Shown here piece by piece: positions 43,326-52,523 of a stretch of 64,000 nucleotides of DNA. The translations under genes were made by a program, and so were the position numbers. Source of the stretch: Eikenella exigua (GTDB taxonomy: Bacteria; Pseudomonadota; Gammaproteobacteria; Burkholderiales; Neisseriaceae); contig NZ_CP038018.1 in NCBI RefSeq assembly GCF_008805035.1, positions 1,426,001-1,490,000 of the forward strand, in the 5' to 3' direction. Every line of letters starts with the position of its first letter. The first letter of the stretch is position 1. The notes beneath the pieces were generated by a model. It made no database searches. It saw only the letters and a program-made list of their open reading frames with translations, and was not told where the DNA came from.

Positions 43326-44141
43326 TTAACGGTTGTTTAAGCCCAATACGTCTTGCATATCGTATAGGCCGGTGCGTTGCTGTTGCAGCCACACGGCGGC
43401 ACGTACGGCGCCGGCGGCGAAGGTCATGCGGCTGGAGGCTTTGTGGGTGATTTCCACGCGCTCGCCTTCGCCGGCAAACAGGGCGGTGTGTTCGCCTACG
43501 ATGTCGCCACCGCGCACGGTGGCAAAGCCGATGGTTTGCGGGCTGCGCGTGCCGGTGTGGCCTTCGCGGCCATACACGGCGCAGTCGGCCAGGTTGCGGC
43601 CAAGGGCGTGGGCAATCACTTCGCCCATGCACAGCGCGGTGCCGCTGGGGGCGTCCACTTTGTGGCGGTGGTGCGCTTCGATGATTTCGATGTCGTAGCC
43701 TTCGTTCAACACGCGGGTTACGGTGTCGAGGATGTGGAAGGTGAGGTTTACGCCGATGCTGAAGTTGGCGGCAAACACGATGCCGGTGCGTTCGGCGGTG
43801 GCGGCGATGGCGGCTTTGCCCGCTTCGTCAAAACCGGTGGTGCCGATAACCATTTTGATGCCGCGCTCGGCGCAGCGGGGCAAAAGGCTACCTGAAACAT
43901 TGGAACGGGTGAAATCGATGAGCACGTCGCAGTTGGCGAGCACGGCATCGATGTCGCTGCTGATGGCTACGCCTGTTTTCAAGCCGGAAGCATGGCCGGC
44001 ATCCAAGCCCAAGGCTTCGGAGCCTGCGTGTTCCAGCGCGCCGGTAAGCACGGTGTGTGGATTGGCGGCTACGGCTTCAACCAACACTTTGCCCATGCGG
44101 CCGTTCACGCCGGCCAGGGCAACTTTAATGGTGGCAGACAT
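43326..44141 (-). CDS. dapB: 4-hydroxy-tetrahydrodipicolinate reductase
   Basis: NAD(P)H-dependent step of lysine/DAP synthesis. The 271-aa protein begins MSATIKVALAGVNGRMGKVL (dinucleotide loop GVNGRMGK) and has the catalytic EAHHRHKVDAPSGTA and the GHTGTRSPQTIGFATVRGGD region. The start at 44141 has GAGGAAT upstream; the Met 4 codons earlier lacks one. An uptake sequence at 43890 encodes the VSGSLL region in reverse. bamE lies 18 bases upstream on the same strand. Confidence 0.96.
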   Translation of the reverse strand: MSATIKVALAGVNGRMGKVLVEAVAANPHTVLTGALEHAGSEALGLDAGHASGLKTGVAISSDIDAVLANCDVLIDFTRSNVSGSLLPRCAERGIKMVIGTTGFDEAGKAAIAATAERTGIVFAANFSIGVNLTFHILDTVTRVLNEGYDIEIIEAHHRHKVDAPSGTALCMGEVIAHALGRNLADCAVYGREGHTGTRSPQTIGFATVRGGDIVGEHTALFAGEGERVEITHKASSRMTFAAGAVRAAVWLQQQRTGLYDMQDVLGLNNR

Positions 44142-44159
44142 GATATTCCTCAAGCGGGA

Positions 44160-44549
44160 TTATTGCGCAGTTTGGCCGGCAGGCGCGGCTTGCTGCGGTT
44201 GTTGCTTGCGCAATTCGTCCAGCACATCGCCTTCGGCTCTAACCAGGGAGTCGTTTGCATCGAAATACAGGGTGAGGTTTTTGCGTCCGCGCACTTTGCC
44301 GCCGCGGCTCACTTCGAAAACGTAGTCCCAGCGGTTGCCGTGCAGCGGGTCGCGCAGCAGCGGCGTGCCCAGAATATGCTGCACCTGCTCTTTGCTCAAG
44401 CCTTGGTGCAGCGAGGCAACGGCCTGCAAATCGAGCTCGTTGCCCTGCACTATGGTGAGTTTGTAGGAGGGGAAGCGGGCGAGACGTTCGGTGCTGCACG
44501 CGGCCAAACCGATGCAGGCAGCCAAGGCCAAATAAACGGATTTATTCAC
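44160..44549 (-). CDS. bamE: Outer-membrane assembly lipoprotein BamE
   Basis: Lipoprotein of the BAM complex. The 129-aa precursor has a GTG start (44549) with GAAAGG upstream, giving a signal peptide NKSVYLALAACIGLAACSTE with lipobox LAAC. The SmpA/OmlA domain follows: VQGNELDLQAVASLHQGLSK, VQHILGTPLLRDPLHGNRWD and YVFEVSRGG. The gene lies head-to-head with fur, a common arrangement. Confidence 0.93.
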   Translation of the reverse strand: MNKSVYLALAACIGLAACSTERLARFPSYKLTIVQGNELDLQAVASLHQGLSKEQVQHILGTPLLRDPLHGNRWDYVFEVSRGGKVRGRKNLTLYFDANDSLVRAEGDVLDELRKQQPQQAAPAGQTAQ

Positions 44550-44672
44550 AAATATGCCTTTCAAGATAAATCGCGCACCGCCCCGGCTGAGTAATTTAAA
44601 GGTGGGCAAGTGCCTTAAAAATGCGTATTATAACGGTTGTTGACAAATTTGAGCGACAGAACATCATACATC

Positions 44673-45086
44673 ATGGAAAACAATATTGCACAACTCAAAG
44701 GCAGCGGCCTGAAAGTAACCGGCCCGCGTTTGAAGATTTTGGATTTGTTTGAAACCCATGCCGAAGAGCACCTGAGTGCGGAAGATGTGTACCGCATCCT
44801 TTTGGAAGAAGGCGTTGAAATCGGCGTGGCCACCATTTACCGCGTTTTAACCCAGTTCGAACAGGCCGATATTTTGTTGCGCCACCATTTCGAGAGCGGT
44901 AAAGCGGTGTACGAGCTAAACAAGGGCGACCACCACGACCACATCGTGTGCGTGAAATGCGGCAAAGTTACCGAGTTTCACAACCCCACCATCGAAAACT
45001 TGCAAGGCAAAATTGCCGAAGAAAACGGTTACCTCATTGTAGACCACGCGCTGTATCTGTATGGTGTGTGCGGCAATTGTCAGTAG
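44673..45086 (+). CDS. fur: Ferric uptake regulator Fur
   Basis: Iron-responsive repressor. The 137-aa protein has the winged-helix LKVTGPRLKILDLFETHAEE and EIGVATIYRVLTQFEQADIL, then the metal-binding HHFESGKAVYELNKGDHHDH and IVCVKCGKVTEF with a second CxxC in YGVCGNCQ. Start ATG at 44673 (MENNIAQLKG). The target candidate in this window is the site upstream of bfd at 57.4 kb. Confidence 0.96.
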   Translation: MENNIAQLKGSGLKVTGPRLKILDLFETHAEEHLSAEDVYRILLEEGVEIGVATIYRVLTQFEQADILLRHHFESGKAVYELNKGDHHDHIVCVKCGKVTEFHNPTIENLQGKIAEENGYLIVDHALYLYGVCGNCQ

Positions 45087-45131
45087 AAACACTATCTATA
45101 AAGCAGGCAGCAATATTTTCAGGTAGCCTCT

Positions 45132-45881
45132 ATGGCTCAAAATATTCCTTTGCTACCGGAAGGCTGTTTGCAGTTTCCCGACCCGCGCTTGGCCATTGCC
45201 GAACACGATGGCTTGGTGGCAGTGAGCCGGGATTTAACGGCACAGCGGCTTTTGGCAGCTTATCAACAGGGCATCTTCCCGTGGTTTGAGGAGGATGGCC
45301 TGTTTTTTTGGTTTGCCACCGCGCCGCGCACGGTGCTGCGGCCCCAGCGGCTGCACATCGGCCGCTCGCTGGCCAAGGTCATGCGCAATCGGCATTACGC
45401 GGTAACGGTCAACCAAAACTTCCCCGCCGTGATTTCCGCCTGCGCCGCCACGCCCAGGCCGCATCAGGGTGGCAGCTGGATCGCACCGGCGTTTCAGGTA
45501 GCCTACACCGAGCTGCACCGCATCGGCCATGCGCATTCGTTTGAATGCTGGTATCCCGATGAAAACGATCATCTGCTTTTGGCCGGCGGGCTTTATGGCG
45601 TGCAGATTGGTCGGGTATTTTTCGGCGAATCGATGTTTGCCTGGCAGAACGATGCCTCGAAAATCGCTTTTGCCCATGCCATGCCGTTTTTGCAGCGCTG
45701 CGGCATCGCCTTAATCGATTGCCAGCAAGACACGCCGCATCTGGCGCGTTTCGGCTCGGAGCTGATGGCTTTTAACGATTTCCAGGCTGAATTAAACCGC
45801 CTGACCGCACAAACACTTGCCGAACCCATCGGCCAGCGCCTGCTCCAACAGCAGGGTGCGTGGTTCGGCAAGGAGGAGTGA
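45132..45881 (+). CDS. aat: Leucyl/phenylalanyl-tRNA-protein transferase
   Basis: Adds Leu or Phe to proteins with N-terminal Arg or Lys and marks them for ClpAP. The 249-aa protein has the family motifs LAAYQQGIFPWFEEDGLFFW, WFATAPRTVLRPQRLHIGRS, GSWIAPAFQVAYTELHRIGH and GRVFFGESMFAWQNDASKIA. FQVA is encoded by an uptake sequence placed in a family-conserved stretch. Confidence 0.95.
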   Translation: MAQNIPLLPEGCLQFPDPRLAIAEHDGLVAVSRDLTAQRLLAAYQQGIFPWFEEDGLFFWFATAPRTVLRPQRLHIGRSLAKVMRNRHYAVTVNQNFPAVISACAATPRPHQGGSWIAPAFQVAYTELHRIGHAHSFECWYPDENDHLLLAGGLYGVQIGRVFFGESMFAWQNDASKIAFAHAMPFLQRCGIALIDCQQDTPHLARFGSELMAFNDFQAELNRLTAQTLAEPIGQRLLQQQGAWFGKEE

Positions 45882-45942
45882 GTGCCGAAACCGGTTCGCA
45901 AGAAGCGCGTTACATGGCACAATATCGGCTGTTTCAGATTAC

Positions 45943-45969
45943 AGGCTACCTGAAAGTTTCAGGTAGCCT
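45943..45969. terminator. Compact uptake-sequence hairpin between aat and dapD
   Basis: Two head-to-head uptake sequences separated by one base. Confidence 0.5.
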
Positions 45970-46078
45970 CCCGCTTACTCTATGGCGGATAAACCTGCTT
46001 TCATGCCGGGCGGGCTATCATGCCGCGGCAAAAGGGAAGTGAATCCGCCGTATCACCCATCACCCACAAGGAGAAACC

Positions 46079-46900
46079 ATGTCTCTACAAAACATCATCG
46101 AAACCGCGTTTGAACAGCGCGCCGAAATTACTCCGCACAATGTTTCCGCCGAAGTGAAGGAAGCCGTGCTCGATACGATTTATCAGCTCGATTCCGGTAG
46201 CCTGCGCGTGGCCGAGCGGCAGGGCGTGGGGCAGTGGAAAGTGAACGAGTGGGCGAAAAAGGCCGTGCTGCTTTCCTTCCGCATTGCCGATAACGAAGTG
46301 GCCAGCGACGGCGTGAGCAAATATTTCGACAAAGTGCCCACCAAATTCGCCGATTGGATTCCGCAGCAGTTTCAGGTAGCCGGTTTCCGCGCCGTGCCCG
46401 GCGCCGTGGCGCGCCGCGGCAGCTTTATCGGCAAAAACGTGGTGTTGATGCCTTCTTATGTGAACATCGGCGCCTATGTGGACGAGGGTACGATGGTAGA
46501 TACTTGGGCCACCGTGGGCTCTTGCGCGCAAATCGGTAAAAACGTGCACCTGAGCGGTGGCGTGGGCATCGGCGGCGTGCTCGAGCCGTTGCAGGCTGCG
46601 CCCACCATCATTGAAGATAACTGCTTCATCGGCGCACGTAGCGAAATTGTGGAAGGTGTGATTGTGGAAGAGGGCAGCGTGATTTCCATGGGCGTGTATA
46701 TCGGCCAATCCACCAAGATTTACGACCGCGAAACCGGCGAAATCCACTACGGCCGCGTGCCCGCCGGCTCGGTGGTGGTGTCGGGCAGCCTGCCGGCTAA
46801 AGACGGCACGCACAGCCTCTACTGCGCCGTGATCGTGAAGAAAGTGGACGCGCAAACTCGAGCCAAAACCAGCGTGAACGAACTGCTACGCGGCGTGTAG
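46079..46900 (+). CDS. dapD: Tetrahydrodipicolinate N-succinyltransferase
   Basis: Succinyl-transfer step of the DAP/lysine route, the product of which is later processed by DapE. The 273-aa protein has an N-terminal helical domain and a left-handed beta-helix with hexapeptide repeats (GSFIGKNVVLMPSYVNIGAY, EDNCFIGARSEIVEGVIVEE). AAGGAG ribosome site before the ATG. An uptake sequence encodes FQVAGF at 46369-46386. Confidence 0.97.
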   Translation: MSLQNIIETAFEQRAEITPHNVSAEVKEAVLDTIYQLDSGSLRVAERQGVGQWKVNEWAKKAVLLSFRIADNEVASDGVSKYFDKVPTKFADWIPQQFQVAGFRAVPGAVARRGSFIGKNVVLMPSYVNIGAYVDEGTMVDTWATVGSCAQIGKNVHLSGGVGIGGVLEPLQAAPTIIEDNCFIGARSEIVEGVIVEEGSVISMGVYIGQSTKIYDRETGEIHYGRVPAGSVVVSGSLPAKDGTHSLYCAVIVKKVDAQTRAKTSVNELLRGV

Positions 46901-46969
46901 CTTGCCGGATTTTCAGGTAGCCTGTTTGCAAGAAGGCTACCTGAAAGTTATTTAACTTAGGAGAAAACT

Positions 46970-47566
46970 ATGCGAGCCCTTCTTCTTGTCGATATCCAAA
47001 ACGACTTCATGCCAAGCGGCCGCCTGCCTGTGGCCGAAGGCGATGCCATTATCGAGCCGGTAAACCGGATTATCGGCGGCTATCCGCTGGTGGTGGCCTC
47101 TCAAGACTGGCATCCCGCCGGACACGAGAGCTTCGCCTCCGCCCATGCCGGTAAAAAGCCGTTCGACGTCATCAATCTGCACGGTTTGGAGCAAGTGCTG
47201 TGGCCGGACCACTGCATTGCCGGCAGCAGCGGCGTGGCGTTTCATCCCGAGCTCGACACCACGCCCATCGCCGCCGTGTTCCGCAAGGGCATGGACAAGC
47301 ACACCGACAGCTACAGCGCGTTTTACGATAACGGCCGCCGTCGCAGCACCCAGCTTGCCGCCTATTTGCGCGCCCACGGCGTAACCGATATTGATGTGGC
47401 GGGGCTGGCTGCCGATTTCTGCGTGTATTTCAGCATTGCCGACGCGCTCGCCGAAGGCTTCCGTGTGCGCCTGCTCGAACACGCCACCCGTGCCATCGAT
47501 GCCGCAGGCTTCGCCGCCAAAAAAGCCGAACTGCTGGCGCATCCGAATTTTTCGCTGGCCGATTAG
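46970..47566 (+). CDS. pncA: Nicotinamidase
   Basis: Isochorismatase-fold amidase that converts nicotinamide to nicotinate for NAD salvage. The 198-aa protein has the catalytic Asp in LLVDIQNDFMPSG, the metal site DWHPAGHESF, WPDHCIAGSSG, the Lys in FRKGMDKHTDSYSAF and the nucleophile Cys in GLAADFCVYFS. It lies behind dapD but is preceded by its own GGAGAAA ribosome site and an inverted uptake-sequence pair at 46911-46947. Confidence 0.93.
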   Translation: MRALLLVDIQNDFMPSGRLPVAEGDAIIEPVNRIIGGYPLVVASQDWHPAGHESFASAHAGKKPFDVINLHGLEQVLWPDHCIAGSSGVAFHPELDTTPIAAVFRKGMDKHTDSYSAFYDNGRRRSTQLAAYLRAHGVTDIDVAGLAADFCVYFSIADALAEGFRVRLLEHATRAIDAAGFAAKKAELLAHPNFSLAD

Positions 47567-47704
47567 TTTTGGTTCGCGTTTTTCAGGTAGCCTCTGCGTT
47601 ATCAAAGGCTACCTGAAAAATTTTAGCCAACGCCGCATCTGACAGCCGCCCGCGCTTTCAGGTAAAATCCGCCCGACCATCATTATTTTCAGGTAGCCCA
47701 AACC

Positions 47705-49399
47705 ATGCTTAATAAAGACCAATTCGCCGACAACCATTTCATCCGCACCATCATCGAAGAAGACCTCAAAAGCGGCAAACACAATGCCATCCAAACCCGT
47801 TTCCCGCCCGAACCCAACGGCTATCTGCACATCGGCCACGCCAAATCCATCTGCCTGAATTTCGGTTTGGCCTATATTTACGACGGCTTGTGCAACCTGC
47901 GTTTCGACGATACCAACCCTGAAAAAGAAAACGACGAATACGTTAATGCCATCAAAGAAGATGTTGAGTGGCTCGGTTTCCATTGGGCGGGCGAGCCGCG
48001 TTTCGCTTCCAACTATTTCGACCAGCTTTATAACTACGCCGTCGGTTTGATCAAAGACGGCAAAGCGTATGTGGATGATTTGATGCCCGAAGAAATGCGA
48101 GAATACCGCGGCACGCTGACCCAAGCGGGCAAAAACAGCCCATACCGCGATCGCAGCATCGAAGAAAACCTCGACCTGTTCACACGTATGAAAAACGGTG
48201 AATTCCCCGACGGCAGCAAAACCCTGCGCCTGAAAATCGATATGGCGGCAGGCAACATCAATATGCGCGACCCCGTCATCTACCGCATCCGCCGCGCCCA
48301 CCACCACAACACCGGCGACAAATGGTGCATCTACCCGATGTACGACTACACGCATTGCATTTCTGATGCCATCGAAGGCATCACGCACTCCTTGTGTACG
48401 CTCGAATTTGAAGACCACCGCCCGCTTTACGACTGGGTATTGGACAACATCCCCGCGCCGCACCCCACCCGCCCGCGCCAATACGAGTTTTCCCGTTTGG
48501 AGCTGTTGTATTCCATCACCTCCAAACGCAAACTGAACCAATTGGTTGCCGACGGCCACGTTGCCGGCTGGGACGATCCGCGTATGCCCACCATTTCCGG
48601 TATGCGCCGCCGCGGCTACACGCCCGAAGGCCTGCGCCTGTTTGCCAAACGCGCCGGTATTTCCAAATCGGAAAATATCGTTGATATGAGCGTGTTGGAA
48701 GGCGCGATTCGCGAAGAGCTGGAAAACTCCGCCCCGCGCATGATGGCCGTGTTGAATCCGATCAAGGCAACGCTCACCAACTACGATACAGCCCAAGCCG
48801 AAAGTCGCACCGCGCCCTATCACCCGAACCGCGAAGACATGGGCAGCCGCGAACTGCCGATTTCGTCCACGCTCTATATCGAAGCCGACGATTTCAGCGA
48901 AAACCCGCCCAAAGGCTGGAAACGCCTCACACCCGGCGGCGAAGTGCGCCTGCGCTATAGTTATGTGATAAAGTGCGACGAAGTGGTGAAAGACGCCAGC
49001 GGCAACATCGTCGAACTCAAATGCAGCTTGGATTACGACACCTTGGGCAAAAACCCCGAAGGCCGCAAAGTGAAAGGCGTTATCCACTGGCTTTCCGCCG
49101 AACACGCCGTGCCCGCCACCGTGCGCCTGTACGACCGCCTGTTCACCGAACCCCGCCCCGATGCCGTGCGCGGCGAAGACGGTGCATCCCTGCCGTTTAC
49201 CGATTTCCTCAACCCCGAATCGGCTAAAGAAATCACCGCATACGTTGAAGCCGCTGCCAACGATTTGCCTGCGGAGAGCCGTTGGCAGTTCGAACGGCTG
49301 GGCTATTTCGTTACCGACCGCAAAGACCACGCAAAAGGCAAGCCCGTGTTTAACAAAACGGTGGGTTTGCGCGACACTTGGCAGGTGAAAGCCCAATAA
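47705..49399 (+). CDS. glnS: Glutaminyl-tRNA synthetase
   Basis: Class I synthetase charging tRNA-Gln. The 564-aa protein has the HIGH motif in FPPEPNGYLHIGHAKSICLN and a KMSKS equivalent at SITSKRKLNQLV, then the anticodon-binding beta-barrels (FTEPRPDAV, VGLRDTW). Of interest, there is no uptake sequence inside its 1.7 kb, in contrast to most long genes here. Confidence 0.97.
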   Translation: MLNKDQFADNHFIRTIIEEDLKSGKHNAIQTRFPPEPNGYLHIGHAKSICLNFGLAYIYDGLCNLRFDDTNPEKENDEYVNAIKEDVEWLGFHWAGEPRFASNYFDQLYNYAVGLIKDGKAYVDDLMPEEMREYRGTLTQAGKNSPYRDRSIEENLDLFTRMKNGEFPDGSKTLRLKIDMAAGNINMRDPVIYRIRRAHHHNTGDKWCIYPMYDYTHCISDAIEGITHSLCTLEFEDHRPLYDWVLDNIPAPHPTRPRQYEFSRLELLYSITSKRKLNQLVADGHVAGWDDPRMPTISGMRRRGYTPEGLRLFAKRAGISKSENIVDMSVLEGAIREELENSAPRMMAVLNPIKATLTNYDTAQAESRTAPYHPNREDMGSRELPISSTLYIEADDFSENPPKGWKRLTPGGEVRLRYSYVIKCDEVVKDASGNIVELKCSLDYDTLGKNPEGRKVKGVIHWLSAEHAVPATVRLYDRLFTEPRPDAVRGEDGASLPFTDFLNPESAKEITAYVEAAANDLPAESRWQFERLGYFVTDRKDHAKGKPVFNKTVGLRDTWQVKAQ

Positions 49400-49417
49400 T
49401 CCCTGCACCGGATGCAA

Positions 49418-49458
49418 AGGCTACCTGAAAACGCTTAGACCAGGTTTTCCGGTAGCCT
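49418..49458 (+). terminator. Uptake-sequence hairpin behind glnS
   Basis: AGGCTACCTGAAAACG with the partner TTTTCCGGTAGCCT, one mismatch in the second copy, 19 bases after the glnS stop. Confidence 0.5.
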
Positions 49459-49547
49459 GCTTTCATGCCGGAAGGTGTCTATACTTGACTAAATCACTTG
49501 GGTATTGGAAAATTCGTATCCTCTTGATGCAACAAGGCCATAGTCCT

Positions 49548-49967
49548 ATGAAATTAACCACCAAAGGCCGTTTTGCCGTAACCGCCATGCTCGATTTAGC
49601 GCTGCACGGGTGCGAAAACCCCGTCAGCCTCAATGCTATCAGCGGACGGCAGAATATTTCCTTATCGTACCTCGAACAGCTTTTCGGCAAACTGCGCCGC
49701 GCCGGGCTGGTAGAAAGCGTGCGTGGGCCCGGCGGTGGTTATCTGCTCAGCCGCCAGCCCGGTAGTATCAACATTGCCGAAATCATCTACGCCGCCGAAG
49801 ACAAGCTGGATGCCACCCGCTGCGGCGGCCAAACCAACTGCCATAAAGGCGCGCTCTGCCTCACGCATGATTTATGGGAGAACCTCAACCAAACCATCCA
49901 AGGCTACCTGAACAGCATCTCCCTGCAAGATGTGCTTGATAAAAGGTATAGCCACTACCTGTCATGA
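49548..49967 (+). CDS. iscR: Fe-S cluster regulator IscR
   Basis: Rrf2-family repressor that senses Fe-S supply through its own [2Fe-2S] cluster. The 139-aa protein has MKLTTKGRFAVTAMLDLALH, the recognition helix region SLSYLEQLFGKLRRAGLVES, VRGPGGGYLLSR and the ligands in TRCGGQTNCHKGALCLTHDL (three Cys and His). The ATG at 49548 gives the family start. It lies upstream of iscS with a 134-base gap, in which a half Correia-like element lies near 49997-50020. Confidence 0.95.
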   Translation: MKLTTKGRFAVTAMLDLALHGCENPVSLNAISGRQNISLSYLEQLFGKLRRAGLVESVRGPGGGYLLSRQPGSINIAEIIYAAEDKLDATRCGGQTNCHKGALCLTHDLWENLNQTIQGYLNSISLQDVLDKRYSHYLS

Positions 49968-50101
49968 TGCCGCCATCGGCCTTACCCATATCCACTATAG
50001 CTAAGGCACTTATTTCTTTCTGCGGGGGGTAAGCCAGCCGCTTTGGAAATGCGCTTCCGCTATGAATTAATTACACAACCACATACCAAACAGAGAAAAT
50101 C

Positions 50102-51316
50102 ATGGCCAAACAAACCCCCATCTATCTCGACTACGCCGCCACCTGCCCCGTAGACAAACGCGTGGCCGAAAAAATGATTCCCTATTTGAGCGACATCTTC
50201 GGCAACCCCGCCTCCAACAGCCACACATTCGGCTGGACGGCGGAAGAAGCTGTTGAAAAAGCCCGTGCCAACATCGCCGCCCTGATTAACGCCGACCCCA
50301 AAGAAATCGTCTTCACCAGCGGCGCGACTGAGTCTGACAACCTCGCCATCAAAGGCGCGGCAAACTTCTATAAATCCAAAGGCAAACACCTCATCACCGT
50401 CAAAACCGAACACAAAGCCGTGCTCGACACCATGCGCGACCTCGAACGCCAAGGTTTTGAAGTCACCTACCTCGGCGTACAAGAAAACGGCCTGATCGAT
50501 TTGGACGAACTCAAAGCTGTCATCCGACCCGACACCATCCTGATTTCCGTGATGTGGGTAAACAACGAAATCGGCGTGGTTCAAGACATCCCCGCCATCG
50601 GAGAAATCTGCCGTGAACAAAAAATCATCTTCCACGTCGATGCCGCCCAAGCCTGCGGCAAAATACCTGTGGACGTTGAAGCCGCCAAAATCGACTTACT
50701 GTCCATGTCCGGACACAAAGTGTACGGCCCCAAAGGCATCGGCGCACTATACGTCCGCCGCAAACCCCGCGTCCGCCTCGCAGCCCAAATGCACGGCGGC
50801 GGCCATGAACGCGGTTTCCGCAGCGGCACCCTGCCCACCCACCAAATCGTCGGCATGGGCGAAGCCTTCCGCATCGCCAAAGAAGAACTCGCGCAAGATA
50901 TGGCGCACTACACCAAACTGCGCGACATTTTCCTCAAAGGCATCGAAGGCATCGAAGAAGTCTATATCAACGGCGACCTCGAACACCGCGCCCCGAACAA
51001 CCTGAACGTCAGCTTCAACTTCGTCGAAGGCGAAAGCCTGATTATGGCAGTGAAAGAACTCGCCGTATCCAGCGGCTCCGCCTGTACCTCCGCTTCGCTC
51101 GAACCCAGCTACGTCCTGCGCGCGCTCGGCCGCAACGACGAACTAGCGCACTCATCTCTGCGCATCACCTTCGGCCGCATGACCACCGAAGAAGAAGTGC
51201 AGTTTGCAGCAGAACTGATTAAATCCAAAATCGGCAAACTGCGCGAGCTTTCTCCGCTGTGGGAGATGTTTAAGGAAGGAATTGATTTGAGTACGGTAGA
51301 GTGGGCAGAACATTGA
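50102..51316 (+). CDS. iscS: Cysteine desulfurase IscS
   Basis: PLP enzyme that provides sulfur for Fe-S clusters, thiolated tRNAs and cofactors. The 404-aa protein has IYLDYAATCPVDKRV, GATESDNLAIKGAA, KTEHKAVLD, the PLP lysine in SMSGHKVYGPKGIG and the catalytic Cys in SGSACTSASLEPSYVLRALG, the IscS rather than the SufS/NifS arrangement. It is followed by a tiny gene and iscU. Confidence 0.97.
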   Translation: MAKQTPIYLDYAATCPVDKRVAEKMIPYLSDIFGNPASNSHTFGWTAEEAVEKARANIAALINADPKEIVFTSGATESDNLAIKGAANFYKSKGKHLITVKTEHKAVLDTMRDLERQGFEVTYLGVQENGLIDLDELKAVIRPDTILISVMWVNNEIGVVQDIPAIGEICREQKIIFHVDAAQACGKIPVDVEAAKIDLLSMSGHKVYGPKGIGALYVRRKPRVRLAAQMHGGGHERGFRSGTLPTHQIVGMGEAFRIAKEELAQDMAHYTKLRDIFLKGIEGIEEVYINGDLEHRAPNNLNVSFNFVEGESLIMAVKELAVSSGSACTSASLEPSYVLRALGRNDELAHSSLRITFGRMTTEEEVQFAAELIKSKIGKLRELSPLWEMFKEGIDLSTVEWAEH

Positions 51317-51450
51317 TTTGCTCTAAAAGAAAAGGCTGGCTGAGATTTATCTACCAATCCTAGCAAGTAGGTTGGGTTAAAAACCCAACAATAGCAAAAT
51401 CCTTTTTTCAGGTAGCCTTAATTCCACATTAAACTTTGAAGAACACAACC

Positions 51451-51582
51451 ATGAACGACCAAGAACTAGACCTTGATAATTTGGATGCCCTACTCGAAGA
51501 CTTCGATGGTATCACCGTGGAAGGCGGCACTGATCCTGAAAACAACGATGACGGCTGTGAAGGCGGTGCGTGCAAAATTTAG
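51451..51582 (+). CDS. Small acidic Cys-containing peptide between iscS and iscU, 43 aa
   Basis: ATG at 51451 opens MNDQELDLDNLDALLEDFDG followed by ITVEGGTDPENNDDGCEGGA and CKI, then TAG. Nearly half of the residues are Asp or Glu, with no Lys except at the C-terminus, and a C-x4-C pair at the end. No strong ribosome site (GAAGAACACAACC), but codon use and position in the isc operon suggest a real gene. Family unknown; metal or Fe-S accessory role is only a guess. Confidence 0.55.
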   Translation: MNDQELDLDNLDALLEDFDGITVEGGTDPENNDDGCEGGACKI

Positions 51583-51680
51583 CCGCCCCGCTTGAGCTTC
51601 GCAGGAATCTGTTTTGCCCGTTTTAATTTCGTTGAAACTAGAACTTTAGCTTCGCAGAAACTCCGTTTTCAGGTAGCCTT
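51583..51680. repeat. Uptake-sequence repeat with two copies of the interior motif
   Basis: Contains GAGCTTCGCAGGAATCTG and TTTAGCTTCGCAGAAACTCC followed by GTTTTCAGGTAGCCT. It is part of the family of extended elements described in the findings. Confidence 0.5.
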
Positions 51681-51724
51681 AATCCAATCACAAACCATCA
51701 TAATTTTTAATAAGGAAACACATC

Positions 51725-52108
51725 ATGGCATACAGCGATAAAGTTATTGACCACTACGAAAATCCGCGCAACGTCGGCACGCTCGATAAAGACGACAGTA
51801 ATGTCGGCACTGGCATGGTGGGTGCGCCCGCCTGCGGCGACGTAATGCGCCTGCAAATCAAAGTGAACGACCAAGGCATCATCGAAGACGCCAAATTTAA
51901 AACTTACGGCTGCGGCTCCGCTATCGCTTCTTCCAGCCTGATTACCGAATGGGTGAAAGGCAAAAGCCTGGACGACGCGCTGGCGATTAAAAACAGCGAA
52001 ATTGCCGAAGAATTGGAACTGCCGCCCGTGAAAATCCACTGCTCGATTTTGGCGGAAGACGCAGTGAAAGCCGCCGTGGCCGATTATAAAAAGAAAAAAG
52101 GCGTATAA
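51725..52108 (+). CDS. iscU: Fe-S cluster scaffold protein IscU
   Basis: Scaffold on which IscS builds [2Fe-2S] and [4Fe-4S] clusters. The 127-aa protein has the three ligand cysteines in VGAPACGDVMRLQ, KTYGCGSAIASSSL and PPVKIHCSILAEDA, and the Asp in ACGD. It has a TAAGGA ribosome site. The DksA-like gene starts 2 bases after its stop. Confidence 0.97.
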   Translation: MAYSDKVIDHYENPRNVGTLDKDDSNVGTGMVGAPACGDVMRLQIKVNDQGIIEDAKFKTYGCGSAIASSSLITEWVKGKSLDDALAIKNSEIAEELELPPVKIHCSILAEDAVKAAVADYKKKKGV

Positions 52109-52110
52109 CT

Positions 52111-52377
52111 ATGGCCGGTGGCTGGGCGCCCGACGGCGCGGAACAGGCGCAAATCGACGCCAATTTAGACGACGCGTTGGCCGCCGCTCGGCAAAACCTG
52201 CCCTCCGGTGAAAGCGCCCACGAATGCGCCGAATGCGGCGAGCCGATTCCCGAAGCCCGCCGCTGTGCCCTGCCCGGGGTACAGTTGTGCATCGTCTGCC
52301 AAGAAGAGGTCGATAAACAACAGCAATTCCGATCCGCCTACAACCGGCGCGGTAGCAAGGACAGCCAGCTGAAATAG
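52111..52377 (+). CDS. DksA/TraR-family zinc-finger protein, 88 aa
   Basis: Short DksA-like protein (YbiI/TraR size). After an acidic helical N-terminus (EQAQIDANLDDALAAARQNL) comes the four-Cys zinc finger HECAECGEPIPEARRCALPG then QLCIVCQEEVD. It lacks the long coiled coil of full DksA. It starts two bases after iscU and must be translated with it. Whether it contacts RNA polymerase or serves the Fe-S system is unknown. Confidence 0.85.
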   Translation: MAGGWAPDGAEQAQIDANLDDALAAARQNLPSGESAHECAECGEPIPEARRCALPGVQLCIVCQEEVDKQQQFRSAYNRRGSKDSQLK

Positions 52378-52391
52378 GCTACCTGAAAGTA

Positions 52392-52523
52392 TTGTCCGGT
52401 GGTTTCTTAGGCTTCGCTTCGGTGGAAACTGTTTGTGCCGAAGACACGGCTGGCGACTGGGAAGAAGCGGTTCAACATGCCTGCGCAGGTATCGATGCCA
52501 TGTACGACCATTTCGTTGCCTAA
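52392..52523 (+). pseudogene. Coding-like remnant between the DksA-like and HhH genes
   Basis: From a TTG at 52392 the frame reads LSGGFLGFASVETVCAEDTA then GDWEEAVQHACAGIDAMYDH and FVA before a stop. The sequence looks protein-like, but there is no ATG near the start and no ribosome site. It is probably the C-terminus of a lost gene. Confidence 0.3.

Noticed and set aside
47609..49417. A 602-codon open frame antisense to glnS
   Set aside because: Shadow of the GC-rich third positions of glnS; no domain or start signal.
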